Positions 23,386 through 34,927 of a DNA stretch of 64,000 bases are shown in pieces. Position 1 is the stretch's first letter. Every line of letters starts with the position of its first letter. The position numbers and the translations under genes are program-made. This DNA comes from Sphagnum compactum (taxonomy: Eukaryota; Bryophyta; Sphagnopsida; Sphagnales): contig OZ234503.1 of assembly GCA_965153455.1 (NCBI GenBank), positions 3,782,001-3,846,000 of the forward strand, given 5' to 3'. The notes beneath the pieces were generated by a model. It was not told the DNA's origin, did not search any database, and was given only the letters and a program-made list of their open reading frames with translations.

Positions 23386-23778
23386 CAATTGGGAGGAAAA
23401 CATTAAACAGGCCAAAGGAAATGAATGCAGTCTGCGAATGAATTTTTTTTCCTCCAGTCTGCCCATTTTCCCCCCCATCCATATTTTCTCAAGTGACACC
23501 CAAGCATGTTTTGCACTCGTAACCTCATATAATATGGCATGTTTTGCACTCGTAACCTCACATAACATGCCATGCCATGCCAAGTAATATGTTACATCCC
23601 CCTTTATACCCCTAGTGTGTTCATAACTTGCATAACATGGACTCAAAACATGATGCCTAGGCCTGACAAGGTGAAAAGGAACCGGGCAGATGGGCAGACT
23701 GGAGGAAAAAAATTGCAGCAGTATTTTTGTACTGACTGCATTCATTTCTTTTGGCCTGTTTAATATTTTCCCCAATTG
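23386..23778 (+). mobile_element. Foldback element with arms of about 90 bp (family E-like)
   Basis: The left arm (23386-23475) and right arm (23690-23778) are reverse complements with few mismatches. Shared blocks are CAATTGGG, AACATTAAACAGGCCAAA/ATATTAAACAGGCC, GAAATGAATGCAGTC and TTTTCCTCCAGTCTGCCCAT. The right arm holds CAGTATTTTTGTACTG, like family E. The loop carries an exact-length 33-bp tandem duplication (23505-23537 and 23538-23570; ATGTTTTGCACTCGTAACCT). The 180-codon minus frame across it is a by-product. Confidence 0.8.
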
Positions 23779-24046
23779 GGAGATTTGGGAGTCAACATGT
23801 TGACCGAGTATAGTAGAACCCACAAGTAAACCCAGCAAGGGCTGGCAAAAGATGGGAGCCTAGCACATGACTCAAATTCCCATGGTAGCCCCAATTGAGG
23901 TCCTTAGCTGCCCTCAGTGGGTAGATAGATTTTGTGTAGGCTAAAGCCCTATATGATGGGGGGCATTCTCAAAATAAGGGGCCTAGAATGAGGCAATAGC
24001 TGAGTCCAGCCCCGTATTTTGGGAATGTCCCCCACCCATGGGCTTT

Positions 24047-24175
24047 ACCCAATGTGTTCCCCAACATGTTCTCCATAGCGCCTCACTTTTATCCCATACG
24101 CTTTGGCAAATTGTTGTCTTCCTTTCACCTATATGGGTGGGCCAAAGGGAAGGAACTCTACACTTCAAAAATAGA
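24047..24175 (+). repeat. Dispersed repeat G, copy 2
   Basis: AATGTGTTCCCCAACATGTT, then TTATCCCATACGCTTTG, then CACCTATATGGGTGGGCCAA. It aligns with the reverse complement of 20606-20815 and with 58455-58575. Confidence 0.65.
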
Positions 24176-24566
24176 AGGTATAGAACCTTCTATTTTAGAA
24201 GCCTCCATAGTTTCATCTTTTTTGGGTGATGGGCCAATCAAATTGGCTGGTTGGAAAACATAAATAAATAAATAAATAGAACTTGGGAGGCACCTCATCT
24301 AATTAATTAATAGGAGAGGTGTTTAGTGGCAGCCAATAAGGGAAGAAGCATCATAGGCGACAGCTGATGGCAGACACAAATTCTTGTTATGCCATGGCCT
24401 AAGAGCATTACCCAACATAAAAAGGCACTGCCAGAAACATCCATTTTTGCAGAAGAACATTTTGTTCCTCTTTAAAAACAGAAGGTGTCTGATGCTCTGC
24501 CAAGCGAATCTTCCCGTTGCAAGGAAGGGGTTTTCTCCATACACTTGACGAAATATCTGGCAGTGC

Positions 24567-24680
24567 TTTATGTGTAGGGTAATGGCCTGGCAGCATGGCA
24601 TTACACCCTGGAAACTGGCGTTACGCCCTGCATTCGCAGGGTGTAATGCCATGTTGCCAGGGCATTACACTACACGTAAA
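24567..24680. repeat. Long hairpin (25-bp arms, one mismatch)
   Basis: CCTGGCAGCATGGCATTACA (plus CCCTG) around 24588-24612 pairs with CAGGGTGTAATGCCATGTTG (plus CCAGG) around 24637-24661, and outer words GTGTAGGGTAATG and CATTACACTACAC extend the dyad. The arm sequence recurs singly at 41948-41974 together with the neighbouring ACCTCAGGCTCCA word (24872, inverted at 41980-41998). This suggests a larger shared element of which these are ends. Confidence 0.7.
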
Positions 24681-25626
24681 GACCTGGGGAGTGGGCCTTC
24701 TGCTCCCTCAAGAATTCTTTCACAAAGTGGGCCCATATTGCAGGCCGTCCGCACAAATTTACGTTTTGTAATTTTCCCACTGTGAACGTGGGAGGACCTG
24801 CAATTAGTACGTAGGGGCCCACTTGGGTCCTTACTCTGGGTAAAACCCTGAGAGCAAGGCATTTTTTGCATCCTAGACCTCAGGCTCCAACTCTGGGTGC
24901 AAGGTGTAAATGTCCTCTAGTTAGTTAAGTGTGCCCTAAACTGCTACAATGAATAACAGGATAACTAACCATGGTGACTTGACCTCACACCATGGTCATA
25001 GGAACTGTAACATTTGTAGAGATCTTAAACCAAATGTATTCTCAATAGGGTTTCAGCTATTTCACCTTTGGGTATCCATAATGGATAGCTATAGAGTCTT
25101 CTATTTGTTAAATTCTATAACTAGGTGCCAATGCAAACACTTGTGACATTTGGTGACGAAAAAGTGAATATAAAATACTAACCACCTAATAGAGTTATTT
25201 GTAAAGTTGACATAATTGAGAGTGTGGGAAGTTCAGGTTTGGCCAAAATGTAGGTTGTGGATAGTAACTCAAGTCCATCACCCATCAAATGAAAATAACA
25301 CCTCAGAAACCCATCAGAAACGTAGGTCATCCAAGTTTTAGCTCGGGTTTTGCATCCCCTTCTCTCACACACACTTCTTGATATGTGAGTCGCGTACACA
25401 GTCCATCAATGCTAACGTTGGGAGGACAACAATTCTTGGATTGGATTTGCAAAAGTGGGAATGCACAGAACTTGGGAGCAACTACTTGTAATTGTAGTGC
25501 ACACGCACAAAGTAGAGTGATTTGTTCACGAGCTCAAGAGAGAAGCAACTTGCCAAATGTAGGGGGTTGGTGTAGGGTTTCAAGTTTGAAACCCAAGAAA
25601 GGTGCCGCATGTAGCTCCAGAAACTG

Positions 25627-25888
25627 AGGGGGAGGGGGTTGTAACCCTAAAACCTTGAACCTACAAAATCATCCAAATCCAAAACCCTAAAATCCTAACC
25701 CCCAAAATCCTTTCCCAAACTCTAACCCCCAAAAAATTTCTCAAGCCCTAAACCCTAAAACCTTGACCCCCAAAATCATTCCCCAAACCCTGATATGAAA
25801 AATCAATTTCCACCCAAAACCCGTACCTCTAAACCCGTCCCCAAACCCTAACCCTTAAAAAATAAACCCCCCCCCCCCCCCCCCCCCC
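25627..25888 (-). repeat. Degenerate telomere-like CCCTAAA tract ending in a 22-C run
   Basis: Repeated CCCTAAAA, CCCTAACCCC and CCAAAATCC words over about 230 bp look like heavily mutated plant telomere-type repeats on the minus strand. They end in an uninterrupted run of 22 C (25867-25888). A run this long is prone to length error in assemblies. Confidence 0.65.
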
Positions 25889-26743
25889 AAACCTACCTTA
25901 AAATGTTCAAGTGCATGATTTGACCCTAACCACAGCAATACACACCCCTAGAGGTAAACCCAAAGTTTAAGTGGGGGAGTCAAAAGGTGTAGTAAAAAAA
26001 GGGGGACTGGAGCTGAGTTTTAGGGCTTGGACCCCAAATCCCTGGACTTGATGGATAGCAATGAATAGGGCATGAAAGGGTGAAACAAGGCCCAAAAACT
26101 GGGCTGAACTGTATGGATAACTCTAATGGAGGTGTAGTTGTGTCAAGGAACATTCTTCTGTGTGGAGGAGATATACAGAAGCATTGAGTGTAAGCCTCCA
26201 TCTCATTGAAAAATGCTTAATATCATCTCAGTCAACAACATGCTCTTCATAGTACATGCACATCAAAAGCCTCCTCCTCCTCCTCCTCAAGAACATCATA
26301 CGTTGGTATTACAATAAAGATTAAAAGCACATCACCGTACTAGGGTATGATGTGAAAAGCATGATACTAGGGAAGCCCAAATTGAAGAAAGAAAAAGTGA
26401 TGATCTCACCAAGTTGGTTCTCAAACTTGTAATGTACTCCCTACTGCATTCATCTTTGTGTTCATGTTTAATTATCAGTTCTCGCTGTGACGATGGATCC
26501 AGTCATGCAATTGGGTGAGACCGACTGGGTTGCTCATCACGGTTGCATTAGTTGTTCCACCCACCAACTTATTATTATTAGCTTTTTATGGTATCCAAGA
26601 ACTTTGATGCTTAGTGATCACTGAAGTATGTTCATTGTCCGTACCTGGTGATGAGGAATCTCTCTTATTATCAAGGCATTTTATTTGTTTTGTTTTTCAA
26701 GTTGAGATCTCCCAAATCACAATGCAATTTTGGCCTGCTCTTC
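25889..26743. other. No gene recognised
   Basis: Only a short CCT microsatellite (about 26272-26288) and mixed sequence. Short frames have no recognisable motif. Confidence 0.4.
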
Positions 26744-27660
26744 GTACTATTGGAAATCCCTCAATGAGTACGATGAGTAGGGGTGCGTTAAAATGGTTTC
26801 GTAATCTTTAGACGAATGGTGCAAGAGTTATTGAATATCAAAGGATTTTATCGAAGAAAATTCAGCAAAAATAAAAGGATTTTTTTAGAAGGGAAATTCA
26901 AGTGAGCTCTTGGTATTGTTGGAAAGCCCTTGATGAGAGTGGTCTCTTGGAGGTGATTTTGTAATTTTCGGACCTAAGGTGGAAGAGATATTGAATTTTG
27001 AATATTATTGTCACAAAGAATTAATTCAAAATTATCTATTGTCAACGTCATATTTACACTTTCAGCACTTACATAGTCCGATTCACACTTGGGGCCAATG
27101 GCACAAGTCACGTTAGTACTTCTTTAACTTAATTCTGCTTGATCTTTTCCCCTTTTCATGACTTTGAAGTAGTGTTATTTTTGGTAAATTGTGTGATTTA
27201 GCCAAAGTGGCCATCATCCATAAAAAGGTCTACACAAATTTGGTTACAAATGAGACTAGTTTGGCTTGTGTCATTCAGCACATACCCACAATGTTTGTAA
27301 TATTGAAATGACTTTTGAAAGGGCAAATGGTACACTTTCTTTAACTTTGGTCTAAGATCCAATTTCCATTCAATTTATTTTTCAAAATTACTGAATTTTC
27401 AATGAAAAATTTACTGAAATTTTAGTATTTCCCACACCTTAGGTCTAAATTTTATGAAATCGCCTCCATGCAACAATACTCATCAAGGACAACAATATCA
27501 AGAGCATGATTGAATGTCCCTATATTTTTAATTATTATTTTCTTGAATTTTTTATGATAAAATTATTCAAAATTAAATAACTTCTGTAATGTAGGTTTAA
27601 ACATTGCAAAACCGCCTTGGTGCACCCCTACTTGTTGACGACTTTTCAACAATACTAAAA
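26744..27660. mobile_element. Foldback element, arms of about 260 bp
   Basis: The left arm (26744-27005) and right arm (about 27400-27660) are inverted copies. TACTATTGGAAATCCCTCAA, GAGTAGGGGTGCG and GTTTCGTAATCTTTAG pair with AATACT, AAGTAGGGGTGCAC and GGTTTTGCAATGTTTA in the reverse complement. Further in, GGAGGTGATTTTGTAATTTT and GGACCTAAGGTGG pair with GGAGGCGATTTCATAAAATT and GACCTAAGGTGTGG. Each arm itself holds two related sub-units. The 390-bp centre includes one repeat-C word (27196-27262). No coding capacity. Confidence 0.7.
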
Positions 27661-27663
27661 GCA

Positions 27664-27690
27664 TTGAGGGGTGGGGGGGGGGGGGGGGGG
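27664..27690. repeat. Poly-G run
   Basis: Eighteen G in a row (27673-27690), preceded by a short interrupted G run, just outside the right end of the foldback element. Confidence 0.9.
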
Positions 27691-27784
27691 CGATGTTTTA
27701 AGAGATTTCATTGTGACAAAGCCAAATAATGAACCTACCTTTCTTAGTAGGTAGACGGATATGATAATAGAAAGATTGAAACAT

Positions 27785-27806
27785 CCTTATATATATATAT
27801 ATAAGG
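27785..27806. repeat. Perfect (TA)n palindrome
   Basis: CCTTA, then TA repeats, then TAAGG form a 22-bp perfect palindrome that could extrude as a cruciform. Confidence 0.8.
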
Positions 27807-28673
27807 TATTGAAAGCAAATCTAAAAATGTAGTTTTCCAAAACCCAAAAAACTCTTATTTTTCACATCTTTTATGTTTAATTTTGCCCCAAAAATAATGT
27901 TGCTTTGAATTGATGATATTTGACTTCCCTTTCTCCAATGCTAGTTATTTTGCAACTTTAATGCGAAGTTTTTTTTATTTTTGGTAAATTATCACAAAAA
28001 TTCCCCATTGGCCAAAGGTTAACCACCTCAATAGAGGGAAAAAAAACTTGAAAAAAATGGTCTTTTCAACAAAAACACCTACACATAATCATCGTTGGCA
28101 TTGAGTAGCCACCTTAAACCCTATAGGTTTTGCCAAAAACTTCTATTCCATAATATGTTAACCCCCTTTTTTAGAAATGAATATTGATCACCTATTTCTT
28201 TTGTGCACCTCTTGCCTTAGATTTTGCAAGGATGTTGTAATTGTTGTCCTTGTGCTTTCAATGTTCCTTGTTCAATTTGTGACGTTGAATGTTGGTGGTA
28301 GAAAAAAAATGTTGCAACAAATGTTTAAGGTCTAGGACTTTGATGATTTTTAGTTCATTGACACAAGTTGTGACCATTGACATCAATCTATAAGTCCAAA
28401 CTTTGAACTTCAATGAACTTTCCCTTTCAACTTTCAAAATTTTCAAGTTTGGATTCATTCACAAGTCATAGGTGTGTGTAGTTTATATAGATTTGTGTTT
28501 CAAATGTTGAAGAACTTGAATCGAAATCACATAACACATTTTTTAATTTTCCAATTCAAATTCAGGTATTGATGAACTTGAATCAACATCACACAACAAT
28601 GAACAATAACACCTCTTTTCGATTTTTTGATTCAACTAAGACTTTTGTGCACGTTTCTAATTTTCCAATTTAG

Positions 28674-29069
28674 TCAAGACTTCCAAGTTTACATTTTTTC
28701 ATTTTGAGTTTGGTTTTTTTATTGTGTAACATACACTCTAGTTTTGTGTTTTATTTTGGTTTTTTATGTTCCTTATAGGGATTAAGGAATAAAAATTTAC
28801 TAATGGTTTTTTTAGGTTTCTAGAGTGTAAATAAACACTTTCAATTTCAAGAAACATTTTGCAAGTATAGATTATCTTTGTGTTTCCGATTTAAGTAAGA
28901 CTTCCAAGTTCACATTTTGCATTATGATTTTTCATTTTGCACTTTAAAGTATGGTCTTGTGTTGTGTAATGTGTATTTTAATTTTGTGTTTTGTCTTGTT
29001 CCTTTGAGGGTTTCAAGATTCAAAGACTACTAATGGTTTTCATAGGTTTTTAAATGTAAAAGAACATTT
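28674..29069 (+). repeat. Direct tandem duplication, about 215 bp
   Basis: Unit 1 (28674-28855 and on to about 28885) and unit 2 (28889-29069, continuing at 29854) share, in order, AAGACTTCCAAGTT, CATTTTxxATTTTGA, TTTTGTGTTTT, TACTAATGGTTTT and TAGGTTTxTAxAxTGTAAA. Unit 1 then reads straight into TCAAGAAACATTTTGCAAG. In unit 2 the matching TCAACAAACATTCTACAAG lies beyond a 784-bp insertion (29070-29853), so unit 1 is a natural empty-site paralogue. Confidence 0.7.
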
Positions 29070-29853
29070 GGGTGTGATCACAATCAAATGAGCCAACAGT
29101 GACAAAGGACTCAAGGATTGCAATCCTTTTTGTGGTCATTTTCACTTTCTCATAGGACTCAAGGACTTTTGGGATGAAATCTTTTGCAATATGTTACCAA
29201 AAATACGTCACATTTTTTTAACACATCACATTTTTTGTATTAACTTGTCATGAATAACTATTTTTTTTTAAAAAAGTGCACAGATTGTACCAAATTTTGT
29301 GTTTTGTTTTGAAAAATTATCTTAATTTCAAATTGTATGAAAATATGCTAATTATTTAATTATTTAATTAATTTTTTCATAAAATACAACTTTTTTAGAT
29401 GTCATGTACATTACACCCCATTTACATGTGGTAAACAACTCTTGAAATTTTAAAATTTTATTCAATAGATTTTTATATTTTGAAAATTTTAAATTTCACA
29501 GCTTTCCAATTATGAGTGTTTTTTAAGTGTGGATAATAAATTAACATCATCTCAATATTTTTCTCATCAAAATTCCTTTATAAAGAGATTTTTTAGCTTA
29601 GTAATTTGCAAAATTGATTGCTTTTGATGCAATTGGTATTCAAGTTCAAAAGTCTTTTATTAAAATCAAAACCCAAATTATTTTTTTTGATTTTTTTTTT
29701 TTTTTGAATTCTTCACTTATATTAGTCATTTACCATTACATTCCATGATTGACATGGCATTAAAATGGCACCACTCTAACAAAATTACAGCTTTTATAGA
29801 GTTTTGGCAGTCGCCTGATGTGCTTTTTGGCTCATTTGATTGAGACTACACCC
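29070..29853 (+). mobile_element. Family T inverted-repeat element, copy 2 (784 bp), TSD ATTT
   Basis: The left end GGGTGTGATCACAATCAAAT is followed by GAGCCAA. The right end reads, inward from 29853 on the minus strand, GGGTGTAGTCTCAATCAAAT then GAGCCAAAAAG. ATTT flanks both sides (29066-29069 and 29854-29857). Non-coding, AT-rich interior. The middle (ATGTCATGTACATTACACCC, CATTTACATGTGGTAAA, CAAGTTCAAAAGTC) aligns with 60975-61732 and with the minus strand of 55385-56065. Its class is unknown, since a 4-bp duplication is unusual for hAT (8), MULE (about 9) or PIF (3). Mobilisation would depend on a transposase encoded elsewhere. Confidence 0.85.
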
Positions 29854-30484
29854 ATTTTGTAGGTTTTAGTTTCAACAAACATTCTACAAGTTTAGATTAG
29901 TGAATTTGTACACAATGTGCACATTTTGCAAATTTCACCAAAACATGTCTCTCACCTAGGATTTAGGTAAGACCTTCAATTGAATGTATTTTGTGTGATC
30001 AGATTTTTAAAAAAATTGTTGTCTTTTTTAAGAATTTCAAGATGCACTTGAATCTCAACATGGTTTTTCTTAAACCTCTTAAACCTTTGAGAAACTTCAA
30101 GTTTTGTTGTTTATTCATTACACCAAAACATGGCATCCATGATTGTTTTATTTGAATGTATAGTTGAATTAAACCTATCATTTTTACCATTTCTTGTTAT
30201 TTATACCACTTGTAATTGCTTATGCTTAATCATGGATACTATGTTTTGGTGTAGTGTTTTGGTTAACAACATAACCTTAACATTGTTGTTGAAAGTAATG
30301 ACCAAGCTATTACGAAGGATAAAGGGAAATCATTCATGAATGAAAGAAATCCATCCCAAATTTATTTGGCCTTTAAAGTTTCAAAGTTTGAAAAAACCCT
30401 ATAAGAAATTGAGATTGAATCTAAGGAAAAATAAAAGGATTATGAATTAAATTAGAAAATTTTAAGATGTATGAGTTCCAAAAT

Positions 30485-32480
30485 TACCTTGGGTAGAAAG
30501 TGTCCCGAGTGAAGATGGGCTTGTCGAACATGTTCAATCCAAGATTTGTACAAAGGTTATGGGTAAGGAAAAACTCCTTGTTCCCAAATTTGATTCTTTT
30601 CATAAACATGTTGATAGGATGAAAGTTACTTCCCCCATGTTCGAGGTTCCTAAAGGTATATTCTATTATGCTAAAGATTGTCAACATGTTAAGAATGAAG
30701 TGTTTTATGTTTCCAAAAGTGGGAAAGTGTGTTTGATAGGGTTTTGCAAAGGTGTGGCACATGAGGGCTTGAAAAAAATCATTCAATTTGCCTTGTACCT
30801 ATTCCAAAGAGAAAACCCATGTTTGGATACGAAAACATGAATGGTTTGTTGTAGTTTTTACAAGTGAAAAATTGTTCACAAAAGCATTAGTGTGATAATA
30901 TTGATTAGTCCATGGTTGAAATAATGCATGACATTATCAAGGCATCCATTACAAAACTTATGAATACAACAAATTACATTTTCATCTCGTGTGATGTAGT
31001 TATAAATGTTGATAATTAGAGTCGATTGTCCTTGCATGAATATGTCATCAAGGATTGATTCTGGATTGCAATTATGGTTTCCCTTGAAAAGATGATTAAA
31101 ATGGTTGATTATGGAAATTCGACTAAAATCATCACTCAAACATTGTTGATTGTTGGTGGTCTAACATGCAAATTGTTGTCTTCTAAACTCAATTATTTTG
31201 GAGTTGATGGTATGAATTTTTTTTTAAATCGTCATGATTAGAATTACATAACAAATTCAATTGGACTATGGTCCTCACATGCAATGCACCTATTGCATGG
31301 CCCATTGAACTAATCTAGCCATGCAAGCTTTGTTTAAGCTAACCATGGTTTGTAGGTTGAAGAACTTGCTTTTAACCTAATAAACCTACTACAACAAGAG
31401 ACTTAAGAAACACTTGAAACTCAACAAGCTTGCTAAGATCATGGAAATTTGAGATAATAATTTGCCAAGGTGAGCTTTGAGCTCTTGTGTGATAGTGAGG
31501 TCTTATATGGGTTAGCAATTTTGCTGCCATTGTTGGAAGAATGAACATCTTGATGAAGTCGACCCAAGTTGAATTGTCTTTGTTATTGACCATATGGTAG
31601 CAATCAATCTTTGTCAAGCAAATATGTTTTCACATTTTGTGGACCATGACATTACTTTCAAGTTTGATGTGTTTTATTCTTGCAAGTCTTTGGTGGAATC
31701 CTCCCATAATCTTTTCATCATGTAGTGGATATTGAACCTAAATACAAGTAAATTGAACACTTAACCTTTGATTGCAATGGACAACACATTTGTGCAAAAC
31801 ATCTTGACCAACTAATAGGGGTTGTGAGGTTTGTGACCAAAAATGTGCACATTCAAGTTATGGAAACTATGAAAAATCAAGTGAAAAAAGTTGTTGAAGT
31901 CTTGATTTTAAAGTTGGAATCCCACTTTTCTTCACATGGTGTTATGGCAGTTTTAGGGGTGGTTTTCCGTCAATACTGAATGATGGAAAACTATGAGGAA
32001 CCCTTCAAGAAACACATTGTAATGATCAAGGCCCATTATTGCTACCTTAAGAGGATTGGGCTTGATCAAACCTTGGTACCAAAGGTCTTATCTTTTATGT
32101 CTTTGGATTTGCAAATGTCATTCTTCAAGTAAACAATGAAAAACAATGTCGCATTAGTCATGGGTTCTCCTTACATTATGAATCCTACGATTTGGCTTTG
32201 GAGATCTATGCCTTTTTCACAAGTTGCCAAAATATTTGAAGTTTGATAGAAATTGCCAAGTTCCAAGTTATTGGTTATGTTGAGGATGAAAGATGCTTCA
32301 ACAATTTGAATTTTTATCAAATCCGAACTTTGCAACCAATTGACAACACATCTAGACCTTGTGGTTGGATGTTTGCCCAACAATTTTACATGTTGGGGAA
32401 TTTTCCATACCCATAGGTAGTTGCAACTTGGAAGAATATGCAAACTAGCATGGATTTGAAACATATTTTGTTTGGATAAG
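30485..32480 (+). pseudogene. Decayed hAT-like transposase (BED/DUF4371-type to hAT dimerisation end)
   Basis: A plus-strand protein reading runs for about 2 kb. The N-terminal zinc-finger-like part reads LPWVESVPSEDGLVEH, SKICTKVMGKEKLLVPKF and DSFHKHVDRMK (30488-30640), then DCQHVKNEVFYVSKSGKV. The middle has TNYIFISCDVVINVDN, a stop, then LSLHEYVI (about 30965-31050), LNYFGVDGMN (about 31180) and TNLAMQALFKLTMVCRLKNL (about 31310). The C-terminal dimerisation-like part reads IEIAKFQVIGYVEDERCFNN and MFAQQFYMLGNFPY (32245-32412). I compare this with plant proteins of the BED-DUF4371-hAT kind from memory of the family pattern. Many stops and frame changes make it inactive. The best open part is 30559-30840 (93 codons). 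No terminal repeats or 8-bp duplication were found. Confidence 0.6.
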
Positions 32481-33165
32481 TTGAGGTCTTTTTTTGACCT
32501 TTGGCCCCTAGTTTCCTTAAAAGTTTGTTTGTTTCATGGTGGTAGTAAGTTAATAAGTTCTAACAAGTTTTTTTTTGTTGTGTATAGTAGGTATGTTTGT
32601 TGTGTGTTGGTTTGCAGGCAACTTGTGTTGCAATGGGTAGTTTAGGTGTTCAATTCCTTCACAAGTCATATCGCAAAAATCTCCCCTTAAAGAACTTATT
32701 CATTGCTTGTAGGATATTTAAAACATTTACAAATTATCTAATCTTTTTAGGTGGGCTAAACACACATAGTCAAATTAAACTCCATTGCACATTCTAAAAT
32801 AGCCAAATAATTAATATTCAAAAAATATATATCAGCATTAATTTGTCCTGAAAGAAAAACCAAGTCACCTACCCTTCAAACAAACATTTCACCAAACTAG
32901 CCATTCAGGCCATGGCAAACGCTTCCTCCTCGCCAGGATAGCTATTTCTGAAAGTTGAAAAAAAAAAACTCCTGCTCTCACACAGGAGCAACATACAATT
33001 CAATTTTCCATATGCAATTGGTGGCTTTCACAACATACTATAGCCTAAACTTTACAAACACCGAGTTTCTGACTCAGAGAAAAAACCAAAATTCCCCACT
33101 CTTATGTGAATGCATGATGTTGTTATTGTTGTTTTTATCCTACTGCAAAACCTGCCATCCATCCC
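32481..33165. other. No gene recognised
   Basis: AT-rich sequence with no motif. The composition becomes more mixed after about 32880. Confidence 0.4.
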
Positions 33166-33797
33166 CCCCAACATTATATGGAAACACAGTTGTTATTACA
33201 GGCCCTACTTTTGTACTTCATGTTTTTTTTTTCCTTCAGTGATTGCCCTTTTGCCCATCCAAGATCTGTTTAGTGGTGCCCAAACACATGTTGTTGCTGC
33301 CTGTAATGAACTTAAAAATTAATCTTTGTAAATAAAGGCACCTCCCCACACACAGAACTTCCCCATTCAAAATTCAGAGATGTTACAAAAGCCTTGAAGA
33401 AAAAGGTTGGTACCTTACTCTTTTGTAAGATTCCTGAAATTAAAAAAGTTAGTTACATTGGGGAAGGAATCCCTTGTTTCAGCGCTCCCTGGCTTTTCAG
33501 GCCCAGCTTTGGGCTATCACCCTTGACCAGCCCCTCAAATCCAGGAAGATCCTCAAAGGGATTGATTCCTTACCCTAGTACACATACACACTTTGGGTCA
33601 TGTTATTCAGGTTTTTGGGCTTGTGATGGCCATGAGCCCAGAATCACAAGCCCAGAACCTGCCTAACATAACATGGGTCCCAAAGTGTGTCTGGGTATCA
33701 TCCATGGATTGGGCCAAGGGAAGAAAAGGAAAAGAAGAAGCAAGCAATACTTTTGTACTACCTCTAATAACAAGTATGTGTACATATAATGTTGGGG
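33166..33797 (+). mobile_element. Short inverted-repeat element, family E (copy 2, about 632 bp)
   Basis: The left end CCCCAACATTATATGGAAAC and following GTTGTTATTACAGG pair with the right end (33740-33797: TACTTTTGTACTACC, AATAACAAGTATGTGTACAT, ATAATGTTGGGG). A second, inner dyad of about 50 bp per arm (33588-33690) pairs CACACTTTGGGTCATGTTAT with ATAACATGGGTCCCAAAGTG, and GGGCTTGTGAT with ATCACAAGCCC. The inner words (CACACTTTG, CATGTTAT, GCAGGTTCTGGGCTTGT) are shared with copy 1 at 19850-19900. Confidence 0.75.
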
Positions 33798-34927
33798 CTG
33801 TCCTTATGTTGTCTGAATGTACACGTTTGTTGTTCCACGTTTATAGTCTGCTGCAACAACTGCCCCAGTGCTTTTGTTTTTGAATGTGGGATGTTGCACC
33901 TACCACCAAATGAAGGGGGTCCATTGAAGGAATAACTCAACACCAATTTTCCATCAGATTGATCTCTTTTTTTTTATTTGAAGCACACAACAGCAGACCC
34001 GACCTAACAACCCTGTTGCATATCCCAAGTCAAGCTCATGGCAGAGGCCTGGCAAGAGTTTCACCTGCACTCCATCAAGGTTTGATGAACCCAGGACCTT
34101 TTTTGAGCTCCCCGGAACATACCAGAATGGGCTATACCAGTGTGGGTAAAAGTGCCCAGAGTTGCTGTTTTTTGGGAGTGATGATGGACATAGCTGTAAA
34201 TTGGACATTCCTTTTTGTCTCCTTACCACAAGAGAAAGATTTGATTTGAGTTCAACTGCATTAGGCACTGTACTAGGCACAATTTCCAGTCTTCCTACCA
34301 CAATGGGTGATGAAACTCAAGCCATTCAAACAAGTACTTTTTGGCCTATTTGCACATTATGTTTTAATCTGGAAGATTATTGTACTTTTTCAAATTCCTC
34401 AAGTGTCTATGATGTAAAAACAATTTCCCACAACAATCACAAGCAGGTGATGATTGTGTGAAATACGAACGGGTTAGTGAGAGCGACAAAGTATGTATGT
34501 AATGTACATATGATTCTGTGATAGAGGATATCATAGCAACTCCTCTATTTAATGGCACTACAATCTGCCATCTTTTATCACCATGCCCTTCCGAAGCAAC
34601 TGACACAATTGGCAAGAAAAGCTACTATAACAGATTCTGGTGCTGGTTTTGGAGTCATGTACATTGGACAATAATAAGAAAATGCTTCAGAAACCCAAGA
34701 CTCTTTTGAGTTAAAAAATTTCAAAGACATGAGACATTATAGTTTTCTGGAAAAGAAGAAGGAAAATGTAATGGCAATGTAAGGTATCCAGTTTGGATAC
34801 AATGCAGAATGAAATTGCAAATATTCTTTAGACACTTTTATTGCTGGTGGCAAAGTTATTTTTTTGGTGTGATTTCTCTACTGTTGCTATATGTAAAGAT
34901 AAAATTTTAAGAAATCATGTGCAATGA
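33798..34927. other. No gene recognised; GC-richer block at 33990-34340
   Basis: Frames overlap on both strands near 33954-34461 but carry no family motif. On the minus strand TCCTGGGTTCATCAAACC (about 34085-34100), about 45 bp after a TAGCCCATTCTGG word, is weakly like pol III B and A boxes, so an old SINE is possible but unproven. Confidence 0.3.

Noticed and set aside
23296-23838. 180-codon minus frame
   Set aside because: Spans the two arms and loop of a foldback element. The frame is explained by the inverted repeat, and a plus frame is open in the same place.
33954-34301. SINE on the minus strand near 34.1 kb
   Set aside because: The B-box-like word is imperfect, the A box is off-consensus and no second copy was found. 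Mentioned only as a possibility.
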